A stretch of DNA of 64,000 bases from M55B167 sp964406095 (GTDB lineage: Bacteria; Verrucomicrobiota; Kiritimatiellia; RFP12; UBA1067): positions 1-64,000 of the forward strand of contig CAYOQJ010000068.1 in NCBI GenBank assembly GCA_964406095.1, read 5' to 3'. Below, piece after piece: positions 7,054 to 16,617 of this stretch. The first letter of the stretch is position 1; every line of letters starts with the position of its first letter. The notes beneath the pieces were generated by a model. It was not told the DNA's origin and did not search any database. It was given only the letters and a program-made list of their open reading frames with translations. Made by a program: the position numbers and the translations under genes.

Positions 7054-8670
7054 TCATCTTTTTTTACGCTTACGCATCTTGCGGATGCTGGTTCTCATGC
7101 CGTCGTTGCCCGAGTAGACCGACCATTCTCGGTGCAGATGCGGTGTGGTATCATCCGTGACGACCGGTCGGATCAGATGTTTCGGCGCGCGTAGTTCAGT
7201 TTGTGCGATTTTATGCCACTGTGCCGCCATGGAGGTTACTCTTTCCGGATATTTGTCAGCCAGGTTCACGCTTTCGGTGCGGTCTTCGGCAATGTTGTAA
7301 AGTTCCCAAGCCTTACTCTGAAAACTGACAATCTTCCAGTTACCGTCGCGCAATCCGCGATCCTGGTTGAACATCAGATGTATTGGTGGACGTTTCGGCA
7401 GTTCACCACCGCGTAGGATTGGAGCGAGGGAGACGCCTGCCAACGCGGAAAGCTCTCTTCCCGGGTATTGTGCAGGCAGAGGTGTTTCGGCCAGCTCCGC
7501 GACCGTCGGCAGCACATCCACAAGATGAGCTGGAGTGCGGCAGATGAATCCCGGCGGCTGCCGCAGACCGGCAGGCCAGTGCATGATGGCCGGTGTGGTG
7601 ATACCGCCTTCAAATTGATTCTGCTTATAGTAGCGGAAGGGGGTGTTGCGTGCCCAGGCCCAGCCGGTGCTATCGCTCCAGAGCACTTCGGCACTGCAGG
7701 GATTGCCTTCAGGATATGTGCTCGGTCGGTCGTAGGGACAGGCACCGTTGTCAGAGAAAAACATGATCAGCGTGTTTTCAAGCTCACCCGTGCTCTCCAA
7801 CTCCGCGACTACTCTGCCGACCTCAGTGTCGATGCGCTCGATCAATGCGGCATAGGCGGCCATTCTGCGTGATTCCCAGTTGCGCAGTTGCGGCGTGAGT
7901 TCCTGCCAGGCCGGAATATTTTGCGGACGCGACCATGGTTCGGCGGTTGGTGGTAGCAGTTTCAGCTTGCGTTGCCGGGCCAGACGCACGGCCTGAATTT
8001 CATCCCATCCGCAATCGTATCTGCCAAGATATTTGTCGTAGTCCGACTGCAGCGGCTGGAGCGGCGCGTGCGGCGCGTTGAAGGCGATATATAGAAACCA
8101 GGGATTGCCGGCGGGACGGTTTTCCCGCAAAAATTTCAAGGCGTAGTCAACATTGGCGACAGTGGTATAAAATCCCTGCTTCGGTACTTGCCAAGGTTTG
8201 CCGTTTAAATGGAAGGTGCGGTCGCCCCGGTAATAATTACAGGCTCCGGAAAGGTGTCCGAAGAAACGCTGAAATCCGAAATCATGAGGTTGTCCGGTCA
8301 GATGCCACTTGCCGGTCATGGCGGTGAAATAACCGGTGGGAGCGATTATTTCAGGGATTGTGACCGCTCGGTTGAGTTTCACATCACCGGCCTGCATGCA
8401 CCAGCGTCCTGAAAGCAGACAAACACGTGATGAGTGACACTTAGCAGTGTTATAAAACTGACTGAAACGCAAGCCGTTGGCTGCCAGTCGATCCAGCACC
8501 GGTGTTTCAATCTCGCTGCCGTAGCAACCGATATCGGAAAAACCCAGGTCGTCGGTCAGAATCAGCAGTATGTTAGGTCTTTTATCCGCAGCGGTTGCGT
8601 AGAGTGCGGTTATGATTATGCTGAGAGTGAGTACCACGCTCCTAAGATTCAATTTGTCTGTTACTTTCAT
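7054..8670 (-). CDS. Secreted sulfatase
   Basis: This 538-residue alkaline-phosphatase-fold sulfatase has an N-terminal signal peptide (hydrophobic 10-27, likely cleavage after ATA). The metal-binding pair DD is at 40-41 in ILTDDLG. The formylglycine site is C78 in CHSSR, so the third position of the C-x-P/A-x-R signature is Ser. FFSDNGA supplies a further metal ligand pair, and KWHL a substrate or sulfate ligand. The C-terminus is very basic (RKMRKRKKR). It should hydrolyse sulfate esters, perhaps from algal or mucin glycans, after Cys is oxidised by FGE or a radical-SAM maturase. The Shine-Dalgarno sequence is weak. No partner glycosidase is adjacent. Confidence 0.88.
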   Translation of the reverse strand: MKVTDKLNLRSVVLTLSIIITALYATAADKRPNILLILTDDLGFSDIGCYGSEIETPVLDRLAANGLRFSQFYNTAKCHSSRVCLLSGRWCMQAGDVKLNRAVTIPEIIAPTGYFTAMTGKWHLTGQPHDFGFQRFFGHLSGACNYYRGDRTFHLNGKPWQVPKQGFYTTVANVDYALKFLRENRPAGNPWFLYIAFNAPHAPLQPLQSDYDKYLGRYDCGWDEIQAVRLARQRKLKLLPPTAEPWSRPQNIPAWQELTPQLRNWESRRMAAYAALIERIDTEVGRVVAELESTGELENTLIMFFSDNGACPYDRPSTYPEGNPCSAEVLWSDSTGWAWARNTPFRYYKQNQFEGGITTPAIMHWPAGLRQPPGFICRTPAHLVDVLPTVAELAETPLPAQYPGRELSALAGVSLAPILRGGELPKRPPIHLMFNQDRGLRDGNWKIVSFQSKAWELYNIAEDRTESVNLADKYPERVTSMAAQWHKIAQTELRAPKHLIRPVVTDDTTPHLHREWSVYSGNDGMRTSIRKMRKRKKR

Positions 8671-8772
8671 TTCACACTGCTTTCAACAGCATCCCGCAGG
8701 ACAACGCTGTTTATTACATCTCTGTTCATATTTCATATTTCGGAGATTCAGTTAAGATTTATCTTCTCATAG

Positions 8773-9573
8773 TTATATCCAGAGTGCTACCGGCTGCCTT
8801 GCGGTGCAGTTCTGATGCAGTCGCTTGGCGACATCCATGATTGCTCCGGGTCGCATTGTGATTGCGTCAACCGGACAAACCTTGATGCAGGCGCAGCAGA
8901 AGATACATCTGCTCATATCCGGCAGAGTGCCTCCCGGTTCGGCGATTGCCTCGACCGGACAGGCCTTTGCACAGGCACCGCAGTGAGTGCACTTTGAGCT
9001 GATTGTTACGAAATCATCAGTGGGCATCGCCTTTAATGTTTTGTAGGGCCGGTTGCCAGGCAATTCCAAATTTTCAATCTGCTCGGCCGTCGAAAGCGTG
9101 GCCAGTTTTGCATTAATTCGTCTGCCGAAATCATGCGCCTGCTGCAGATCATCATCATCCGGACGCTTGACAGCTATGGGTGTCAGTTTTGATGAAAAAC
9201 TGTGCTCTCCGATAAAAGCGGCAGCACCCAGAACTACACATCCGCATTCACGCATGATATCGGACAACTCAAGCAGCGCATCGTCAAAGGTGCGGTTGCC
9301 ATACACCGCGATGCAGACAGTCGGACTCTTCTGTGTCCGCAGTGTGCGCAGCCATTCAGCGGCGAGTGGCGGCAGACGTCCGCTATAAACCGGCATTCCG
9401 ACTATCAGCAACTCATCGCTGTTTGCGGTAAGCTTACGGCTGCGTGCATCCGCAGCGGTTATATCGATCAACTCTTTGTCGGAACACTCAATAGCATCGG
9501 TAACAGAATTGAGGACTTTACGGGTTGTGCCGGTCGGCGAAAAGCAGATCGTCTTGATTGATTTAAAGGTCAT
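8773..9573 (-). CDS. EFR1-type flavodoxin/2x[4Fe-4S] ferredoxin protein
   Basis: This 266-residue protein has a flavodoxin-like N-terminal domain with the FMN-phosphate loop SPTGTTR at about 12-18. The C-terminus has two [4Fe-4S] motifs, CTHCGACAKACP and CIFCCACIKVCP. Proteins of this EFR1 architecture are soluble electron carriers of anaerobes. The ATG at 9573 has AAAGGA seven bases upstream and is preferred over the ATG at 9588. It is downstream of the TspO-like gene in the same orientation. It could supply electrons to an anaerobic sulfatase maturase, but no such enzyme is in the window. Confidence 0.88.
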   Translation of the reverse strand: MTFKSIKTICFSPTGTTRKVLNSVTDAIECSDKELIDITAADARSRKLTANSDELLIVGMPVYSGRLPPLAAEWLRTLRTQKSPTVCIAVYGNRTFDDALLELSDIMRECGCVVLGAAAFIGEHSFSSKLTPIAVKRPDDDDLQQAHDFGRRINAKLATLSTAEQIENLELPGNRPYKTLKAMPTDDFVTISSKCTHCGACAKACPVEAIAEPGGTLPDMSRCIFCCACIKVCPVDAITMRPGAIMDVAKRLHQNCTARQPVALWI

Positions 9574-9624
9574 CGTTATTCCTTTCATTGTTTTTATTTA
9601 AACACTCTCTGTATTTTTGCGCGC

Positions 9625-10008
9625 TCAGTTAAGTATCCAGAATGCCAGGTTCAGATAGGTGGCGAAGAGAACCCAGATCAGATAGGGTATCAGAAGTGCG
9701 GCTGCCACCAGAGATGATTTGGCAAACAGATTCATAAGGACGCACAGCGATAAATCCAGCAGCAGAATATCCAGAAATGCCAGTGCCGGTGAACGCAGAC
9801 CAAAGAAGAGCCAGGTCCAGATAAAGTTGGATGCCAGGTGGATCACCAGTATCAGGGTGGTGGGCACCATCCACTTCTTATCCGTTTGGCGGTAGTAAAC
9901 AAAAATTGAGATCAGAATGAGGGTGTAAAGCACCGTCCAGACCGGAGTGAATATCCACCCGGGTGGGTTGAAAGGTGGTTTGTTCAATGTTTCATACCAG
10001 GCGTTCAT
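9625..10008 (-). CDS. tspO: TspO/MBR family membrane protein
   Basis: This 127-residue membrane protein has the TspO signature at its N-terminus (WYETLNKPPFNPPGW, then FTPVWTVLY), followed by four hydrophobic segments and a WTWLFF motif. Family members bind porphyrins and other ligands and influence tetrapyrrole or stress responses. Typical proteins have five helices and about 150-160 residues; here the first helix before the KPPF motif is missing, as in many bacterial homologues. The gene stands 51 bases upstream of the EFR1 gene and is probably co-transcribed with it. Confidence 0.88.
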   Translation of the reverse strand: MNAWYETLNKPPFNPPGWIFTPVWTVLYTLILISIFVYYRQTDKKWMVPTTLILVIHLASNFIWTWLFFGLRSPALAFLDILLLDLSLCVLMNLFAKSSLVAAALLIPYLIWVLFATYLNLAFWILN

Positions 10009-10152
10009 ATGTCACCGAATTTATATTTTATGGGTATTCCACAGAGTGCAGGCGTTCGGGTGTTTTGGTTGGCACCAAAAAAGTGCCTCTTTCAACCATA
10101 GTTTGCACTTTGCAGGGGTCACTGAAAATGCCCTTTATTGCTTGGAATAATC

Positions 10153-10950
10153 TCATTTATGGTCTTTCGAATCAACACAATTTGCCTGATGTTTCAGGGT
10201 GGTGATGTCATTTTCGTGCAGCTCACGCCAGTCTCCCGGTTTCATTCTGCCGATCCGCAATGATCCGATTCGTATTCGCTGTAGCGATATAACCCGCAGA
10301 TCGGCCAGTTCACACATCTTGCGAATCTGCCGGTTACGGCCTTCGCGCAGGGTGAAGGCGAGTTTAACGGTGTTGTCGTGCGGGTTGATTTTGATGATTT
10401 TCACCTGAGCCGGTTTGATTACATAGCCGTCAATTTCCATGCGTGACTGCAGAGTGTCGAGTTTACTTTTGTTCATTGTTCCTCTGACCCATACATTGTA
10501 GGTCTTTTTGTGGCCGTAGCGTGGATGAGTCAGAATGTTGGTCAATTCGCCATCATTCGACATTATGAGCAGACCTTCGCTATCTTTGTCGAGCCGTCCG
10601 ACTGGCACCAGCTTTTCCGGTATCTGCTGGCGCAGTAAATCACAGACAGTGGTGCCCTGTGAGTTTGCCGCTGAACAGATCAGTCCACGCGGTTTGTAGA
10701 GCAGGATTGTACGTTTGCGCTCACACTGCGGATCAAGGGCCACGCCATCTACCCTGACAGTGTCGCGTTTGATATCGACCCTGTGGCCAGGTTGTATGAT
10801 TCGAGCGCCGTTGACGGTTACAGCTCCTGATTTGATGATATCAGCGGCACCGCGCCGTGAGGCCACGCCGCGCTGTGCCAGCACATTTTGAAGCCGTTCG
10901 TTGTTGTCGCCAGGGTTGTTTTTCGCTGTAATTCTGGTATTATCAGGCAT
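10153..10950 (-). CDS. Pseudouridine synthase, RsuA/RluB family
   Basis: This 265-residue enzyme isomerises a uridine in rRNA. An S4 RNA-binding domain is at about 17-65 (ERLQNVLAQRGVASRR). The catalytic domain follows with the RsuA-family motif GRLDKDSEGLLI (catalytic Asp in RLD), the YNVWVRG strand and REGRNRQIRKM. The arrangement fits RluB (23S rRNA) somewhat better than RsuA, but the two cannot be separated by eye. There is a 14-residue polar leader before the S4 domain. The start has a weak Shine-Dalgarno sequence. Confidence 0.9.
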   Translation of the reverse strand: MPDNTRITAKNNPGDNNERLQNVLAQRGVASRRGAADIIKSGAVTVNGARIIQPGHRVDIKRDTVRVDGVALDPQCERKRTILLYKPRGLICSAANSQGTTVCDLLRQQIPEKLVPVGRLDKDSEGLLIMSNDGELTNILTHPRYGHKKTYNVWVRGTMNKSKLDTLQSRMEIDGYVIKPAQVKIIKINPHDNTVKLAFTLREGRNRQIRKMCELADLRVISLQRIRIGSLRIGRMKPGDWRELHENDITTLKHQANCVDSKDHK

Positions 10951-10953
10951 GTT

Positions 10954-11073
10954 ATGTCACTTTCAGATCGAGATTATATGAAGCGCGATTACAAAAGGTC
11001 ACAGTCGGACACAAAGGTCGGTTTATGGCAACGGATCAGGTTTTTCATCTGGCGTTTATTTCATCGGCGATAA
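10954..11073 (+). CDS. Possible small basic protein
   Basis: A 39-codon frame starts three bases from the divergent pseudouridine synthase start. The peptide begins MSLSDRDYMKR, a type of N-terminus I associate with short proteins in PVC genomes, and ends with a hydrophobic/basic segment (IRFFIWRLFHRR). An inner ATG at 10978 is an alternative start. Shine-Dalgarno support is poor, and the start-to-start distance leaves no room for separate promoters, so this may not be expressed. Confidence 0.3.
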   Translation: MSLSDRDYMKRDYKRSQSDTKVGLWQRIRFFIWRLFHRR

Positions 11074-11220
11074 CCTGAAATCCATTCCAAGCCCATTCTG
11101 ACTGTTCATTTCAGCATGGTTGTTTCGCCTGCAATCCTCCGATCTGTTTTGATCCGTTGCAGATAGTAAAGCATAAGGCTGAAACTTGTAAATCAGGAAA
11201 CGTTGCAGAAACTGCGGGAA

Positions 11221-14049
11221 TCACAGCAGCTGACGCAAAAATTGACCGGTGTATGATTCAGAGCACTGTGCCACCTGCTCAGGTGTACCGGATGCTACCA
11301 GCCGCCCTCCCGCATCACCGCCGTCCGGTCCGAGGTCTATAATATAATCGGCGGATTTAATGATATCAGGATTATGCTCAATTACAACCACTGTGTTGCC
11401 GGATTCACGCAACTGCAGCAGGAGTTCCAGCAGTTTATGCACATCGGCAAAGTGCAGTCCGGTGGTGGGTTCGTCCAGCAGATAGAGAGTTTTGCCGGTT
11501 GCCCGTTTGGAGAGCTCGGATGAGAGTTTGATCCTCTGTGCCTCGCCGCCGGAGAGGGTTGTGGAACTCTGTCCGAGATGAATATATCCTAACCCTACCT
11601 CAGCCAGCGTCCGAAGTTTACGGTGTATAGTCGGCACGGCACTGAAGAACTCACATGCCTCGTTGACGGTCATATCAAGTACATCCGCAATGTTCTTGCC
11701 GCCATATTTGATTTCAAGTGTCTCTTTATTGTAGCGTTTGCCTCCGCACTGTTCGCAGATAACATAGACATCCGGCAGAAAGTGCATCTCTAGGCGGCGC
11801 AGGCCGTCGCCTTTGCAGACCTCGCAGCGTCCGCCTTTGACATTAAAACTGAAACGTCCCATGCTGTATCCGCGCACTTTTGCGGCGGGAGTTTCGGCAA
11901 ACAACTTGCGGATCGGCGTGAAAGCGCCGGTATAGGTGACAGGGTTGCTACGCGGAGTTCTGCCGATCGGACTTTGATCAATTTCGATTACCTTGTCCAG
12001 CAGCTCCACACCTTCGATTTTTTTAAATTTCCCGGGTTGCTCTCTGGAACCGTACATAATCTGGAAGAGATGGCGTTTGAGGATATCACTGACAAGGGTT
12101 GATTTGCCGGAACCGGAAACTCCGGTTACGCAGATGAAACAACCCAGCGGAATTTCGATATCGATTCCTTTGAGATTGTTTTCAGCAGCCCCGGTGACCT
12201 TCAGAGTTTTGCCGCTTCCGGTCACACGGGAGGGGGGTACCGCAATTTTTTCCCTGCCGGTCAGATAGGCTGCGGTTCTGGAACGTTTATTGCGCAGCAA
12301 TCCCGCGAAGTCGCCTTGGTACACCACCTCACCGCCTTCACGTCCGGCACCGGGACCAAGGTCAATTATGTAGTCAGCGGTTTCAATCATCTTTGCATCG
12401 TGTTCAACCACCACAACGGTGTTGCCGCGCTGCTGCAGCTGACGCAACATCATGATCAGACGCTGATTGTCCCGCGGGTGCAGACCGATTGTCGGTTCGT
12501 CAAGCACATAGAGCACACCAACCAGCCCTGAGCCAATCTGGGTTGCCAGCCGGATGCGCTGCATTTCACCGCCGGAGAGGGTTGAGCTTTCGCGCGAGAG
12601 CGCAACATAGTCAAGGCCCACATCGGCTAGAAAACCCAGGCGGCGGCGGATTTCCTTTAAAATCTCCGCCGCGATGGAATGCTCATTCTCAGTCAGAGTC
12701 AGTGATTTAAAAAATATCAGCGAATCTTTGATGCTTAAATCCATGACTTCAACAATATTGCATCCCGCGATCCTGCACGCCAATGATTCTTCGCGCAACC
12801 TCTTTCCGTGACACGCCGGACACTTGCGGGCAATCATGTAACCGCGAAGTTTCTCACGCACGGCGTCAATTTCACTTTCATGATAGCGTCGCTGCAGACT
12901 GGGCAGCACACCCTCAAAAGGTTTTTCCATCTTATGCCACTTGCCCCGCATCCACAGACGCAGGGTCACCGGCTCTTCGCCTGAACCGTTGAGCAGCACC
13001 ATGCGAAAACTCTCCGGCAATTCATGATATGGTTTATCCATGTCAATCTTATAGGCCGCAGCAAGCGCCTTGAGCAGTTTTTTGTAGTATTGCACCATCC
13101 GAAAGCCACCCCGTCGCCAGGGCGCGATGGCACCTTGATTGAGAGAGAGCGTTTTGTCCGGCACAACAAGTTCCTCATCAAAAATGAGCAGCGACCCGAG
13201 TCCGTGGCACACCGGACAGGCACCGTATGGACTGTTGAACGAGAATGAACGTGGTTTGAGCTCATCAAAACTGAGAGAACATTCGATACAGGCGTTCTTT
13301 TCAGAAAAAACAGTTTCTTCTGTGGCAACATCCGGTTTTGTTATCTGCACACTGATGATACCGTTGCCCTGCGCAAGTGCGAGTTCGATTGAATCGGTCA
13401 GACGCGTACGTATATCCGCCCGGATTACAATTCGGTCAACGACCGCCTCAATGGTGTGAGATTTGTAGCGGTCAAGTGCCGGAATATCATCCAGCGGCAG
13501 AATTTTGCCATTAACACGCACTCTGATAAAACCCTGTTTGCGGATCGAGTTGAAAACTTCTTCGTGGTGCCCCTTGCGTCCGCGTATCAGCGGTGCCAGG
13601 AGTATCAATCTGGTTTTTTCCGGCAGTGCCATCAGCTGATCAACAATCTGCTCGGCACTCTGCTTTTCAACCGGTCTGCCGCATTTAGGGCAGTACGCTT
13701 TGCCGATGTTACCGTAAAGCAAACGCAGATAGTCGTGAATCTCGGTGACAGTGGCTACGATTGAGCGGGGGTTGCCGGAAGTGCCGCGCTGTTCAATCGA
13801 GATTGCCGGTGAGAGTCCCTCGATATGTTTTACTTCAGGCTTTTGCATCTGATCCAGAAATTGACGGGCATAAGCGGAGAGACTTTCGACATAGCGCCTC
13901 TGACCTTCCGCATACAGAGTGTCAAATGCAAGTGAAGATTTGCCCGAGCCACTAAGACCCGTAATAACCGTTAATGAATCGCGTGGAATTCGTACATCTA
14001 CGTTTTTCAGATTATGCTGCCGTGCTCCGGTTATAATTATATCTGCCAT
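11221..14049 (-). CDS. uvrA: Excinuclease ABC subunit A
   Basis: UvrA is the damage-recognition ATPase of nucleotide excision repair. This 942-residue protein has both ABC modules: Walker A motifs GLSGSGKSS and GVSGSGKST, and signatures SRESSTLSGGE and GQSSTTLSGGEAQR. It has zinc modules with Cys pairs in CPKCGR, CPVCHG, CPACHGKR and CEVCKGDG...CEQCGG. Length is normal for the family. I chose the ATG at 14049 (MADIIITGARQHNLKNV), the conserved UvrA N-terminus; the frame is open 11 codons further upstream. It is divergent from the LamG sulfatase. Confidence 0.97.
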   Translation of the reverse strand: MADIIITGARQHNLKNVDVRIPRDSLTVITGLSGSGKSSLAFDTLYAEGQRRYVESLSAYARQFLDQMQKPEVKHIEGLSPAISIEQRGTSGNPRSIVATVTEIHDYLRLLYGNIGKAYCPKCGRPVEKQSAEQIVDQLMALPEKTRLILLAPLIRGRKGHHEEVFNSIRKQGFIRVRVNGKILPLDDIPALDRYKSHTIEAVVDRIVIRADIRTRLTDSIELALAQGNGIISVQITKPDVATEETVFSEKNACIECSLSFDELKPRSFSFNSPYGACPVCHGLGSLLIFDEELVVPDKTLSLNQGAIAPWRRGGFRMVQYYKKLLKALAAAYKIDMDKPYHELPESFRMVLLNGSGEEPVTLRLWMRGKWHKMEKPFEGVLPSLQRRYHESEIDAVREKLRGYMIARKCPACHGKRLREESLACRIAGCNIVEVMDLSIKDSLIFFKSLTLTENEHSIAAEILKEIRRRLGFLADVGLDYVALSRESSTLSGGEMQRIRLATQIGSGLVGVLYVLDEPTIGLHPRDNQRLIMMLRQLQQRGNTVVVVEHDAKMIETADYIIDLGPGAGREGGEVVYQGDFAGLLRNKRSRTAAYLTGREKIAVPPSRVTGSGKTLKVTGAAENNLKGIDIEIPLGCFICVTGVSGSGKSTLVSDILKRHLFQIMYGSREQPGKFKKIEGVELLDKVIEIDQSPIGRTPRSNPVTYTGAFTPIRKLFAETPAAKVRGYSMGRFSFNVKGGRCEVCKGDGLRRLEMHFLPDVYVICEQCGGKRYNKETLEIKYGGKNIADVLDMTVNEACEFFSAVPTIHRKLRTLAEVGLGYIHLGQSSTTLSGGEAQRIKLSSELSKRATGKTLYLLDEPTTGLHFADVHKLLELLLQLRESGNTVVVIEHNPDIIKSADYIIDLGPDGGDAGGRLVASGTPEQVAQCSESYTGQFLRQLL

Positions 14050-14223
14050 ATGTTCAACCAGTTGATTGTATTTCTTAAGCAAGCGGTAACAGAATCAGCT
14101 CTATCCGGGTGCCGCCCTCTTAATATATCTCTTTTGCATTTGTTCTTACAACATCCAAATCCGTTGCAAGTAGGCGGAAATTTCTGTATAAACACAACTG
14201 TTAAGAAATACAGAGGAGTGTGT

Positions 14224-16587
14224 ATGAAATTTTCGTTCAGGTTAAGTTTAGTTTGGTTGCTCTCTTTACTGGTTGTTTTAAATATGATGGCTGTTTCTGT
14301 AGCACCGGATGATTCAATCAGCCCGCCGCCGAACTTCATCTTTATTATAGCGGATGATATGGACACCTACGCCGTCAACGCCTACCGTAAGAGCGAGCCG
14401 GCGGAAACTGCAGCTGATGGTCAGCCCTATGCGGTGGATACACCGCATATCGACTCACTGGCGGCTGAGGGTATGATGTTTCATCAAACGCACTTGATGG
14501 GCTCAAATTCTGGTGCGGTATGCATGCCCTCACGTACCTGTATCATGAGCGGTAAGAATATGTGGCAGCGCACTCAGAATATGACCGCTGCATTGACTTT
14601 TCCGGGAGTTTTTAACCGCGGTGTCCGTAGCGACGGTGCCGCGCTGTTGCCCTATGCGACCTATCGTACTTGTAAGGTAGGTAACAGTTATCCGACTGCC
14701 AATGCCGAGTTTACAGTGGTCAACGATGCTACCAAGCGCGGTAACACCGATGGCAACGGCAGTGAGTGGCATGCCGATCAGGCCCTCAGCTATCTCGAAG
14801 ATTGGTCGAAAAAACATAAACCCTCCGGCAAACCCTTCTTTATATATCTGGGATTTTCACATCCGCACGATGTGCGTTTGGCGCGCGAGCAACCCGATCT
14901 TACCGGACGTTACCAATGCGTCAACACAGCTGATCCTGGCACGATAGTACTGAATGCGCTGGCACCGCCGCTGCCGCTTAATTATCTGAGCTGCACACCC
15001 GATACTTATCCGGCGCATCCCTTCGACCATGGTGGTCTCACCATCCGCGATGAGGTCAAAGTGGCCGGTGTGATGAAATATCGTACCGAAGCGGTTATCC
15101 GCAATGAGATCGGACGCAACTTCGCCTGTACCGACTGGATTGATCAACAGGTGGGACGAGTACTGGCGCGTTTGAGGGACCCGAATGGCGACGGTGACAC
15201 CTCCGACAGTGTGGTTGACAATACCTATGTGGTCTTCACCGCAGATCATGGAATTGCAATCGGACGTCATGGATTGCAGGGTAAACAGAACCTTTATGAA
15301 CATACTTGGAAGGTGCCCTATATCGTCAGGGGCCCTGGGATTAAAGCCGGTTCGGAGAGTCAGGCACTCATATATCTGCATGATACCTTTCCCACCTTCT
15401 GCGATCTAGCCGGACTCGAAATTCCGGCCACCATTGATGCCAACGATGGTCAAAGCTTTAAGGCAGTGCTGGAGGACAGTTCACGTAGCCACCGTGATGT
15501 GTTGTACGGTGTTTATGCTGGCAGTTCCAAGCCGGGTATTCGCGCAGTGACCGACGGTCGCTACAAACTTATCAAATACGATGTGGCGAATAATGCGGTG
15601 CAGATGACACAACTGTTTGATCTGCAAAAGAACCCGTTTGAGCTACTTCCTGAGCACGGCGTTCCCAATCTGGCCTATCAGAGCTCACACGCCGCTGTGC
15701 GTCAGCGGCTGGAGGAACAGTTGCTGCGTAAACGTGTGGAGTTTGCTGATCCCTATCAATTCCTGGGAGACCGTACGCTGCTGCGATTCGAGGATGGCAA
15801 GGCAGGCTCCGAGGCCCACACCCTGCAAGATTACTGCGCTCAGGGTAACGACGCATTGGCTGGTAGTGGACGAATGGATTCTCTGCCGCTTTTCAGTGCT
15901 GATATTCCTGATCGGCAGGATTTTGTGTATGGCTCTGAAAATAAGCTTTCACTTGCTTTTGAACGTAGCAAACAGCACTATCTGCGCATTGATAATCAGC
16001 GGGGGCTCGATTTCGGCGCGGCACCGTTTACCATCGAACTGTGGGTCAGGTTTGCGGTTATGCCAGCGGGCAACGAGATCGCCTGCTCAATGCCGGTGGT
16101 GCAGAAGAAGGTCATAGGTGCTGGTGATTCGAAGCTGGACTACATGCTGCTGGCGGCAGCCGGCAGCTATGGCGGAGAGGACAACTTCGACAAACTGATG
16201 CTTCATTTCGGTTCCGGCTCGGTTGTTTCGTCACTTGCGGTACCCGACACCAATTGGCACTTTATCAGCGTAGCTTTTGACCCGGTCACCAAGAAAGCGC
16301 GTTTCACAATGGATGATCAGATTGATATTCATGAAGATGTCGATCTGCATGGTATTGTCAACGACGGGCCTTTGATCGTTGGGGCGCATTTCAATATGGC
16401 GGGGAAAGTTGATCGCGTGTTTGACGGCTTGATCGATGAACTTTCGATCAGCGACGGCTACCTGGCGGAGTTGGAACTGCAGCCGCTGAGATTTTCAAAA
16501 CAGCCGACCACCCCGCGGGGAGCCGTACCGCAGCTCTCCGCCAGGCATCTGGCTGAGAACTCAGGCGGTGCGAAATACCAGCCGTGA
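14224..16587 (+). CDS. Secreted sulfatase with C-terminal LamG domain
   Basis: This 787-residue protein has a signal peptide (about 1-27) and a sulfatase domain with metal ligands DD at 44-45. Its formylglycine site is the standard C-x-P-x-R (C100 in CMPSRT), with ADHG further along. At about 590-760 a LamG/concanavalin-like module follows (FTIELWVRF, then NWHFISVAFDP, then DGLIDELSIS), which probably binds glycan. The ATG at 14224 has GGAG five bases upstream; the frame is open to 14014 but that part overlaps uvrA. The regulator that follows 30 bases later on the same strand suggests sugar-responsive control. The substrate is unknown. Confidence 0.92.
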   Translation: MKFSFRLSLVWLLSLLVVLNMMAVSVAPDDSISPPPNFIFIIADDMDTYAVNAYRKSEPAETAADGQPYAVDTPHIDSLAAEGMMFHQTHLMGSNSGAVCMPSRTCIMSGKNMWQRTQNMTAALTFPGVFNRGVRSDGAALLPYATYRTCKVGNSYPTANAEFTVVNDATKRGNTDGNGSEWHADQALSYLEDWSKKHKPSGKPFFIYLGFSHPHDVRLAREQPDLTGRYQCVNTADPGTIVLNALAPPLPLNYLSCTPDTYPAHPFDHGGLTIRDEVKVAGVMKYRTEAVIRNEIGRNFACTDWIDQQVGRVLARLRDPNGDGDTSDSVVDNTYVVFTADHGIAIGRHGLQGKQNLYEHTWKVPYIVRGPGIKAGSESQALIYLHDTFPTFCDLAGLEIPATIDANDGQSFKAVLEDSSRSHRDVLYGVYAGSSKPGIRAVTDGRYKLIKYDVANNAVQMTQLFDLQKNPFELLPEHGVPNLAYQSSHAAVRQRLEEQLLRKRVEFADPYQFLGDRTLLRFEDGKAGSEAHTLQDYCAQGNDALAGSGRMDSLPLFSADIPDRQDFVYGSENKLSLAFERSKQHYLRIDNQRGLDFGAAPFTIELWVRFAVMPAGNEIACSMPVVQKKVIGAGDSKLDYMLLAAAGSYGGEDNFDKLMLHFGSGSVVSSLAVPDTNWHFISVAFDPVTKKARFTMDDQIDIHEDVDLHGIVNDGPLIVGAHFNMAGKVDRVFDGLIDELSISDGYLAELELQPLRFSKQPTTPRGAVPQLSARHLAENSGGAKYQP

Positions 16588-16617
16588 ACTCTAAACCGCA
16601 ATGGGAAATATCCGGCT

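Noticed and set aside
10071..10087. GGCAC/GTGCC hairpin as a terminator after the pseudouridine synthase
   Set aside because: Stem of only five pairs and no good T-run on either strand.
14014..14223. Longer start for the LamG sulfatase
   Set aside because: The extra part overlaps uvrA, has no ribosome site and lacks a signal-peptide start; the ATG at 14224 has both.
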